A stretch of 5,265 bases of DNA from Niastella sp. (GTDB lineage Bacteria; Bacteroidota; Bacteroidia; Chitinophagales; Chitinophagaceae): the NCBI GenBank assembly GCA_021154515.1, contig JAJKIL010000397.1, positions 1 to 5,265 on the forward strand, read 5' to 3'. The translations under genes and the position numbers were made by a program. The first letter of the stretch is position 1. Each line of letters opens with the position of its first letter. Below, piece after piece: positions 1 to 5,265 of the stretch. The notes beneath the pieces were generated by a model. The model saw only the letters and a program-made list of their open reading frames with translations, was not told the DNA's origin and ran no database searches.

Positions 1-1860
1 CCCACCTACTTTACGCAGGCTGGGAACACTATAGCCCACATTCACCAACTCATCTGTAGCTGAGTTAAAACCATAGCCTATATCCTGTTCCTGGCTTTGT
101 TGCTGGTAGCGTAAGCCCGCCAGTACTTCTACATCATGCACCAGGTTGAATGTCTTCTTATAATCAAGGCGGGTATCATTAAAGATCCCAAACAGGCGTT
201 TGGTCTGGCTGCCCGAACGGCTATCGGCAATGGCTGCCTGCAGGGTGTCGTTGGAGATGCCTTTGCGGGGAACGAAAAAGTTTTCCCGCACTTTATCCTG
301 GGTTAATCCAAATAACGACTGGATGGTGAAAGAGTTATTAATGATGTAACTGAAATTCAGCGAACCAAAGAAGCGATAGCTTTTATTTACCGCCAGTACG
401 CGCTGTACAAGCGTTGCCGGATTACTCATGCCCAGTGTATCCACATCGGCCGGATTCGGTGATTCTACGCCGTCTTTATCAACTTCCTGTACCGGCAGAA
501 AAGGTGATTTTACAAGGGCAACGTAAATGGGATTAAGCCTGCTGTTCAAACCCAGGTGTTGCGTATTCTGCTCCCCGTATGCAAATGATAAATTACTGTT
601 TATAGTAAACTGCTTCGTTAAATTCAGATCGGCATTCAACCGGGTATTGTATCGGGCGAGGTCGGTATTTTTAACTACCCCATGGTTTTTTAAATAACCC
701 ATCGATAAGGCATAGCGGGCAATATTATCGCCGCCGGTCACCCGCAGGTATATATTTTGCGACAGTCCATTATTCCTGAAAATAGCGTTCTGCCAGTTGG
801 TATTATAGTGATAGGGATAATATTGCGGGTTAGCGGCATCATCGGTCATGTAGGGTTGTTTACTCACCTGGTCTTCCGTTAATCCCTGCGATTGTAATAT
901 GTCTGACAGATAGGGCCTGTACTGGGCGGAATTCATTACCGGTATTTGTTTAGGCGCGAAGTTCACGCCTGTGTAAACACCCACATCGATCTTAGTGGCC
1001 AGTTCTTTTGCCTTGGCAGTTGTGATCATAATAACGCCATTGGCGCCTTTAGTGCCATACAGGGACGAGCCATCTTTAATCACCGTAATGTTGTCAATAT
1101 CTTTTATATCAATAAGGTTCAGCGGGTTCGAATAGAAATTATTGATGATGGAACCGCCGAAGTCGGTGTTCTCATAGATCATTCCATCCACCACGATCAG
1201 TGGTTTGTTGGTAGCGTACAACGACGACATGCCGCGCATGAACAGGTTGCTGCCGATATTAGGCGTACCTGATCTGCGGATAATATTCAACCCATTGGCA
1301 GTACCCTGTAAGTAGTTCTCAGGTGTTTCCTGGTTGCGCGTCCAGGCCCCTTGTGTATTGGTTGAAACAAAGGCCGCCGTGATCCGGTTCCTGGGCAGTA
1401 CCCCCTCAGGAGTAACTGCCTCATCGTAGTAAGAATCGAAATTCTCATCGTACAGTTGAACAGATACGGATGTGTTTCCCCGTAAGGGCGCTTCTTTTGA
1501 CTGATAGCCCGGCGCCGACACCTGCAGGGTGCTTGCATACGACGGAACTTTTATGGTGAACCGGCCATTTTCATCGGAGATGGCGGCAGAAAAATCCGGT
1601 ACGGAAATATTGATCCCGGGCAATGGCCTGCGGGTGGCGACATCCAGGATGATGCCGGTGGCTGTAACACCCATGGAATCGGCGCGCGTCGGCCTTTTGA
1701 TAACAACTATCGTTGTATCCCCGATGGTAGCAGGCCGGGTGGTATCGCTGGTTACCTGCTGTGCCAACAATTGACCACACATCAAAGTTGCCAGTGCAGT
1801 AATGGAAACAGTTTTTGTAAAGGCAGTTGTGAGTTTCATGTATTGAATATGAGAACGCAT
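1..1860 (-). CDS. SusC/RagA-family TonB-dependent outer-membrane receptor, N-terminal 620 residues (3' end outside window)
   Basis: The reading frame is open from 1860 to the left edge. Seen: a signal peptide with hydrophobic core VSITALATLM and likely cleavage after LLAQ (residue ~34); a linker with DTTIVVIK (48-55); a carboxypeptidase-D-regulatory-like domain (~67-136) with RPLPGINISV, ISDENGRFTIKVP and SAPGYQ; a plug domain (~180-285) with LQGTANGLNII, FMRGMSSLYATNKPLIVVDG and ITVIKDGSSLYGTKGANGVI; then the first barrel strands. Family knowledge: SusC-like proteins are TonB-driven channels of roughly 1000 residues that import oligomers captured by a SusD lid, so about 40% is missing here. 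The plug keeps the SusC layout, but KDG and GTKGANG replace the usual KDA and GSRAANG, and the usual VVVGYG TonB-box segment is absent. Start: ATG 1860, 9 bases after the FAS1-B stop, has an AT-rich leader; in-frame ATG 1839 (MKLTTAF) is equally plausible and gives a more standard signal peptide. Substrate unknown. Confidence 0.93.
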   Translation of the reverse strand, partial: MRSHIQYMKLTTAFTKTVSITALATLMCGQLLAQQVTSDTTRPATIGDTTIVVIKRPTRADSMGVTATGIILDVATRRPLPGINISVPDFSAAISDENGRFTIKVPSYASTLQVSAPGYQSKEAPLRGNTSVSVQLYDENFDSYYDEAVTPEGVLPRNRITAAFVSTNTQGAWTRNQETPENYLQGTANGLNIIRRSGTPNIGSNLFMRGMSSLYATNKPLIVVDGMIYENTDFGGSIINNFYSNPLNLIDIKDIDNITVIKDGSSLYGTKGANGVIMITTAKAKELATKIDVGVYTGVNFAPKQIPVMNSAQYRPYLSDILQSQGLTEDQVSKQPYMTDDAANPQYYPYHYNTNWQNAIFRNNGLSQNIYLRVTGGDNIARYALSMGYLKNHGVVKNTDLARYNTRLNADLNLTKQFTINSNLSFAYGEQNTQHLGLNSRLNPIYVALVKSPFLPVQEVDKDGVESPNPADVDTLGMSNPATLVQRVLAVNKSYRFFGSLNFSYIINNSFTIQSLFGLTQDKVRENFFVPRKGISNDTLQAAIADSRSGSQTKRLFGIFNDTRLDYKKTFNLVHDVEVLAGLRYQQQSQEQDIGYGFNSATDELVNVGYSVPSLRKVGG

Positions 1861-1872
1861 AAATAAATTTTA
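1840..1872 (-). other. FAS1-B stop / SusC start junction with two candidate ATGs and no Shine-Dalgarno
   Basis: The FAS1-B stop TAA (1872-1870) is followed by only nine bases, AATTTATTT, and then ATG at 1860. A second in-frame ATG lies at 1839, seven codons further on. Neither start has a purine-rich Shine-Dalgarno sequence. This is normal for Bacteroidota, where AT-rich, unstructured leaders serve for initiation. The upstream ATG has the more AT-rich leader; the downstream one gives the shorter signal peptide. The tight junction supports cotranscription and perhaps translational coupling. Confidence 0.6.
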
Positions 1873-3321
1873 TTTAAGAACCGGTTCCAGCCTGATGTAA
1901 TCGAGGAAGAGGGCGCTTTGATTCTGGTTGCTTGAACTGGGCGCTATATCTGCACTCACCAGGAATATATCGAGATTGCCAAAAGAAGATACCGGATAGT
2001 CACCCAGGTATTCCTCGTTGTAAACATTATAGGGCACGTTGCGGTAAGCGAACGTTTTATTATCCGACGTACCCATGGCCAGCCGTTGGTTCAGCGTATT
2101 GTTCCAGCGATTGTTGTACGTTGCCCAGTACACTCTGTAGGCAGTGGTGGGAACATTGAATAATCGGTATCGTACATGCCATTTATTTACGCCGTGGTTG
2201 TATGCATACAGGTCCCTGAATGTTTGGCCGTTATTGGGGTTATTAAGGGTGCGCAGGTAAATAGGGCTCCCCGATCCGTTGAGCGTACCAGAATAGTTCT
2301 CCCCCTGAACGATGAAGGGCGGGAATCGCTGGCGAAGTTCTACGTTCATGTAGTTCATTACATATACATAGCCATTGCTGGTTTTGTATTTGGCCTGTAT
2401 GGCCGATTTATTGATAGGCACCCATACACCAAATTTCGTTAGCACCGAATCGGGCAACTGATCGGGTGCAAGGGCGCCTTCTATCGCCATATCCTTGGCG
2501 GTATAAATGCGCGCCAGGTTATAAGTTGTATCTGCAGACGATGTTCTGTAAAAAGTGTCGAGTTTGGCCCTTTCATTATTCCAGACGGTATTATTCATTA
2601 TGAACACCGTATATTGTTTGGCTTCGTTACTGAGGTCATATACCGCATTGAGAAATACATTGCGAATAACGGTATCGGTGCCTTTCTGGTAAATGGGCGC
2701 GCCGGTTAAAGGATTGATGCCTGTTTGTATGGCATTGGTGGTGTCGCGCTCGGCCCTGACATAGTTTTTCAGAAATCTCGCCATGTTATTGCCGCCTGCC
2801 ATTAAGGAGTCTATATAATCCCAACAGTTAGCTACCGGTGCGGCAGCAGCGGTGATGGTGTGTAAAACGCCATTGGTGGCCGGCCTGTCTTTGATACTGA
2901 TGGGCGCCTCTTCAAACCAGGATGTTTTAACGATCGCATACTTTCCATCTATAAGCGGCAGGCGGGTGGTGTCGCTTTGTAACTGATCTGAATAATAAGA
3001 TAAATGGGCAATGTGGTGCGCCACAAATTTTTTCAACCGGGCGTCATCGCCACTGAGGCTTGCATCTATTGTTTGCAACGCATCGTTGGTAGGGGCCCAA
3101 ACCGTGAACGTTCTGTTTAATTGTAAGGTATCGGCATACCCTGTTTTTTGCAGGTAGCTGGTAAACTTGCTTAACGACTCATCAGCTGCAATCTTTTCGT
3201 ACAGGTTCTGGGTGAGGTCGGCATTGTTTATTTTATTGTGATCTTCCCATTTACGGGTACAGGACATTTGTGTAGTAAACCAAAGGAACACCGCACAGGC
3301 AATTAGTTTGTTTTTTAGCAT
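1870..3321 (-). CDS. FAS1 (fasciclin) domain lipoprotein with C-terminal beta-sandwich-like domain (FAS1-B)
   Basis: A complete 483-residue protein. Seen: a hydrophobic signal segment (6-19) ending in Cys21. The lipobox is weak (TQMSC, with Gln at -3), but length and composition fit an exported lipoprotein. FAS1 domain 1 spans ~39-163 and has both family signatures, FTVWAPTNDAL (72-82) and NGVLHTI (150-156), with a KKFVAHHIAHL segment (97-107) between them. A second, eroded FAS1-like unit spans ~178-330, with YTVFIMNNTVW (237-247) and NGYVYVMNYMNVEL (316-329) at the matching places. Residues ~331-482 form a Tyr/Asn-rich, probably all-beta domain ending in LFLDYIRLEP; it matches the tail of FAS1-A in layout. 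Known: FAS1 domains mediate adhesion and ligand binding. Inferred: a lipid-anchored cell-surface protein cooperating with the neighbouring SusC/SusD proteins. No catalytic motif is recognised. The start lies 87 bases after the FAS1-A stop, and the stop lies 9 bases before SusC. Confidence 0.95.
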   Translation of the reverse strand: MLKNKLIACAVFLWFTTQMSCTRKWEDHNKINNADLTQNLYEKIAADESLSKFTSYLQKTGYADTLQLNRTFTVWAPTNDALQTIDASLSGDDARLKKFVAHHIAHLSYYSDQLQSDTTRLPLIDGKYAIVKTSWFEEAPISIKDRPATNGVLHTITAAAAPVANCWDYIDSLMAGGNNMARFLKNYVRAERDTTNAIQTGINPLTGAPIYQKGTDTVIRNVFLNAVYDLSNEAKQYTVFIMNNTVWNNERAKLDTFYRTSSADTTYNLARIYTAKDMAIEGALAPDQLPDSVLTKFGVWVPINKSAIQAKYKTSNGYVYVMNYMNVELRQRFPPFIVQGENYSGTLNGSGSPIYLRTLNNPNNGQTFRDLYAYNHGVNKWHVRYRLFNVPTTAYRVYWATYNNRWNNTLNQRLAMGTSDNKTFAYRNVPYNVYNEEYLGDYPVSSFGNLDIFLVSADIAPSSSNQNQSALFLDYIRLEPVLK

Positions 3322-3408
3322 AACACGTATAGAATTTGATTACCGGTCCCGCGCCCCGGTATAACCGGGGATGGGAGATATGTTCAGGTAAAATGAATCA
3401 ACTGTACT
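3322..3408 (-). other. Intergenic leader between the two FAS1 genes
   Basis: This 87-base stretch is the longest gap in the window. It separates the FAS1-A stop (TAA, 3411-3409) from the FAS1-B ATG (3321). It holds a GC-rich inverted repeat in the middle (3354-3370), followed by an AT-rich 19-base leader directly before the start. I see no Shine-Dalgarno, no U-tract after the hairpin, and no convincing Bacteroidota promoter (-33 TTTG with -7 TAnnTTTG). The 22 codons after the FAS1-A stop remain open in the same frame before a second TAA at 3342-3340, but they resemble no domain. Confidence 0.6.
3354..3370 (-). repeat. Perfect 7-bp GC-rich inverted repeat (intergenic hairpin)
   Basis: On the transcribed strand the sequence is CCCCGGT-TAT-ACCGGGG: two 7-base arms with a 3-base loop. 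No run of U follows in either direction, so it is not a standard intrinsic terminator. The downstream arm can instead pair, as TACCGG (3361-3356), with CCGGTA (3346-3341), giving a 6-bp alternative stem with a 9-base loop. Possible roles are an mRNA stability or processing element that sets relative expression of the two FAS1 genes, or a weak attenuator. It may also be fortuitous. Confidence 0.55.
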
Positions 3409-5094
3409 TTAATAAACTATAGAACCATCTGTGCCAAACTTAGGCTTGAACTGGTCCATATTCTCGGGAATAAAATGGATCATGTCTAACCAGCTGTCAT
3501 AGTTGCTGCTTGATCCGTTCTCGGTACAAACGAACCTCATTTTATGACGGCCGGTGGTGGTGATCTCAATGGTGCCTAATAATTTGGAAGCCATATGGTC
3601 GGCAGTGCTGGCGCCTATGTAATAGCGTTTCCAGCCCTGGGCCTGCACTTCCGGTTCGCTCAGGGTTTTGCCATAGTTATAGTCGCCGAAAGAGAATATA
3701 CGCGGCATCAACACATCATCAATGTAGGTTTGCATGCCTTTACCGGCGGCATTATTATTTGAGCGCCAGCAGATCCATACTTTGTACCGGCCTTTAATGA
3801 TCAGCGGGGTGGTCATTTCAAACCAGTTCATTTTTCCGCTTGAGGTCCTCAGCGTTTTAAAGCTAAGCCGGTCGTTCCAGAAGAAAAGGTCTTTTGAGCC
3901 AGGGTTGTTACAGAAATAATCTACCGTTCCGGCGTTCCAGGTAATATCCTTGAGATCGCCGGGATTGAATACTACACTTTTGCCCCCTTTTCTAAAAATA
4001 GAGGTCAGCTTCATGATCTCGGGCTGTTCGGCTACATCCCAGTATACCGGTGTTGGGTAGCGTACCTTGATATAGAGATTGTCATTCAGGTCGTGTAATA
4101 CGCCATTGGTGCAGGCAATGTCGCTGTTCACTCTGTTTATCAGGATCCCTTGCGGAAGATTATTGACCAACTCATAATTAACCAGCACATTCTCTCCCTG
4201 CAAATTAATGGTAATTACTTCCTGTGGAACCAGGGTTTCGTGCGCCGGCGTCATAACCAGGTCGGCAATGAATTTTAAACCGGTTAAAATGTGATAGCCA
4301 ACATACATGTGCAGGCTGTCTTTGGGGTCTTTTACATTGGCATTAGTAGTTGTATATTTTTTCTTCAGGTCATCGTAGCTGTAGATATTATTGGCGGCAT
4401 ATACGGCATCTGATTGCGCCAGCACGGTAAACCAGTTAGGGGTAGTATCGTTCTTGTAGGTTAATTTAAGGATGGTGCTGTCGAACCCTGTTTCTTTAAG
4501 CGCCTTTGCAAAAATGCTGTAATTCGTATTGCCATTTAACTGGTCAAGAAGCGATTTCTTACTTGGTATCAATACATGGTCAATGGAATGCAGAATGCCA
4601 TTGCCGGTACGGATGTTGGGTTGTAAGATAATGGCCCGTCTGTTCACGATATAACGGGAAACGCCATTCTCGTTGTTGATACCGGTTACCAGGTATTCCC
4701 CATACATGGTAGGTACGGGCAATTTACCATCGGTAAAGGCGTTGGTGGCAATCGTATCTGTAAGTACATGGTAGCGTACCAGTGTTTTCAGGTCGTCGGT
4801 GGAAAGGTCATCAAGCGATGTTTTACCAATTTCCTGCAGATAGCTTTTTATGGCATCATTCGTGGGGGCAAACATAGTATAGGCGCCATAGGCGTTCATA
4901 TAAGCATAGGTGCCCGATCTGTCGAGCACCTTGATGAACTCTGAATAAGTATCGGGATATTTTTCCAGGTAACCCACCAGGTTGGTGTCTTCGGTTGTCA
5001 ATGACGCAATGTTTATTTTTTTACATTGCGACAAACCGGCCACCATCAATATGATGAGGAGAAGAAGCGCAGCTGGTTTAATTTCTTTTTTCAT
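3409..5094 (-). CDS. Two-FAS1-domain (fasciclin) lipoprotein with C-terminal beta-sandwich-like domain (FAS1-A)
   Basis: A complete 561-residue protein. Seen: Lys-rich N-terminus, hydrophobic core (8-20) and lipobox-like LSQC with Cys24, followed by KK, so probably a lipoprotein. FAS1 domain 1 (~38-178) has YTMFAPTNDAI (72-82), LKTLVRYHVLTDTI (102-115) and NGILHSIDHVLIP (165-177). FAS1 domain 2 (~181-343) has WFTVLAQSDAVY (221-232), YVGYHILTG (264-272) and TNGVLHDLNDNLYI (329-342); its first signature is more diverged. Residues ~350-545 look all-beta, with WFEMTTPLIIKGRYKVWICW (424-443), TGRHKMRFVC (514-523) and a closing SWLDMIHFIP (534-543), reminiscent of a carbohydrate-binding-type jelly roll (fold inferred). 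Known: FAS1 repeats serve adhesion and protein or glycan binding. Inferred: an outer-membrane lipoprotein accessory to the SusC/SusD system. It begins 21 bases after the SusD stop, so it is almost certainly in the same transcript. No enzymatic motif was recognised. Confidence 0.96.
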   Translation of the reverse strand: MKKEIKPAALLLLIILMVAGLSQCKKINIASLTTEDTNLVGYLEKYPDTYSEFIKVLDRSGTYAYMNAYGAYTMFAPTNDAIKSYLQEIGKTSLDDLSTDDLKTLVRYHVLTDTIATNAFTDGKLPVPTMYGEYLVTGINNENGVSRYIVNRRAIILQPNIRTGNGILHSIDHVLIPSKKSLLDQLNGNTNYSIFAKALKETGFDSTILKLTYKNDTTPNWFTVLAQSDAVYAANNIYSYDDLKKKYTTTNANVKDPKDSLHMYVGYHILTGLKFIADLVMTPAHETLVPQEVITINLQGENVLVNYELVNNLPQGILINRVNSDIACTNGVLHDLNDNLYIKVRYPTPVYWDVAEQPEIMKLTSIFRKGGKSVVFNPGDLKDITWNAGTVDYFCNNPGSKDLFFWNDRLSFKTLRTSSGKMNWFEMTTPLIIKGRYKVWICWRSNNNAAGKGMQTYIDDVLMPRIFSFGDYNYGKTLSEPEVQAQGWKRYYIGASTADHMASKLLGTIEITTTGRHKMRFVCTENGSSSNYDSWLDMIHFIPENMDQFKPKFGTDGSIVY

Positions 5095-5115
5095 AAAAAC
5101 AAGTTTTATTGAAAA
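5095..5115 (-). other. Short AT-rich SusD-FAS1-A intergenic leader without Shine-Dalgarno
   Basis: Twenty-one bases lie between the SusD-like stop (TAG, 5118-5116) and the FAS1-A ATG (5094-5092). They are almost all A and T, with no purine-rich ribosome-binding motif, as is usual in Bacteroidota. A small AAAAC-TT-GTTTT symmetry is present but is too weak and AT-rich to be a terminator. The spacing implies cotranscription. Confidence 0.6.
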
Positions 5116-5265
5116 CTATTGGTAGAAGGGGTTTTGTTCAAGGTTTTTGTCGGTGCTGAGCTCATAGGAAAAGATGGGGAAATAATGGCTGTTATAGTCT
5201 TTATATTTGTTCAGGGCGCTCTGTTGTCGTTCGGGTGGGGTAGCATTCACTACCATATTCATCAG
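5116..5265 (-). CDS. SusD/RagB-family outer-membrane lipoprotein, C-terminal 49 residues (5' end outside window)
   Basis: The frame is open from the right edge and ends at TAG. The 49 visible residues end in HYFPIFSYELSTDKNLEQNP followed by FYQ. This matches the hallmark SusD/RagB ending, in which a WPIP or FPIP segment is followed by Ser-x-Glu or a variant, then Asn-Leu-x-Gln-Asn-Pro-aromatic, close to the stop. Here the usual FPIPxxEI is FPIFSYEL. Family knowledge: SusD-like proteins are TPR-rich surface lipoproteins that bind the ligand and close over the SusC channel; full length is typically about 450-600 residues, so over 85% is missing. The next gene, FAS1-A, starts 21 bases downstream. 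Its own SusC would be expected just upstream, beyond the right edge, which is an inference. Ligand unknown. Confidence 0.92.
   Translation of the reverse strand: MMNMVVNATPPERQQSALNKYKDYNSHYFPIFSYELSTDKNLEQNPFYQ

Noticed and set aside
946..1272. Open frame of 108 codons on the plus strand
   Set aside because: It lies antisense within the plug-domain region of the SusC gene, whose minus-strand reading is full of conserved motifs. It has no domain, signal or gene-like context.
1287..1780. Several overlapping open frames of 69-83 codons on both strands
   Set aside because: They are out-of-frame shadows of the SusC N-terminal region; composition is Arg/His/Cys-rich or low in information, with no start context.
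1..1860. Frameshift or pseudogene in the SusC gene, since no complete frame is present
   Set aside because: Codon-by-codon reading from 1860 to the left edge gives 620 sense codons without a stop. The gene is simply cut by the window boundary.
1932..2442. Plus-strand open frames of 75 and 88 codons
   Set aside because: Both are antisense to the C-terminal domain of FAS1-B and resemble no known protein.
3354..3370. Intrinsic terminator between the FAS1 genes
   Set aside because: The hairpin is strong but no U-tract follows on either strand, and the next gene is a close paralogue in the same orientation.
3734..3919. Plus-strand open frame of 61 codons
   Set aside because: Antisense to the C-terminal domain of FAS1-A, with no supporting feature.
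2860..4120. Repeated ACGCCATTGGTG-type strings (near 2868 and 4099)
   Set aside because: These encode the conserved TNGVLH motif of FAS1 domains in both proteins. They reflect protein conservation, not a DNA repeat element.

Overview
The window looks like Bacteroidota chromosomal DNA, most likely from the Chitinophagaceae or a related family; the family level is inferred. Three things support this: a SusC/RagA-type TonB-dependent receptor next to a SusD/RagB-type lipoprotein, paired fasciclin (FAS1) lipoproteins embedded in that cluster, and AT-rich start regions without Shine-Dalgarno sequences.

Everything is encoded on the minus strand and reads from right to left. In transcription order the genes are: (1) the last 49 codons of a SusD-like protein (5265 to 5116, cut by the window edge); (2) a 561-residue FAS1 lipoprotein, here FAS1-A (5094 to 3409); (3) a 483-residue FAS1 lipoprotein, here FAS1-B (3321 to 1870); (4) the first 620 codons of a SusC-like outer-membrane receptor (1860 to 1, cut by the window edge). 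The gaps are 21, 87 and 9 bases. No terminator is visible, so the four genes are probably one operon whose promoter lies beyond the right edge. Only the 87-base gap holds structure, a GC-rich perfect inverted repeat. No RNA gene, mobile element or CRISPR array was seen, and no gap exceeds 87 bases.

SusC-like proteins form TonB-powered outer-membrane channels, and SusD-like lipoproteins sit over them as substrate-binding lids. The two FAS1 proteins carry lipoprotein signals, FAS1 modules, and C-terminal domains that look like diverged copies of one beta-sandwich module. The simplest reading is that they are surface lipoproteins working with the SusC/SusD system, as adhesion or ligand-binding accessories. 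The substrate cannot be told: no glycoside hydrolase, lyase, peptidase, sulfatase or regulator is in view. The order SusD, FAS1, FAS1, SusC is not the usual susC-susD order. The most likely explanation is that the FAS1 pair sits between two SusC/SusD pairs, each only half visible.
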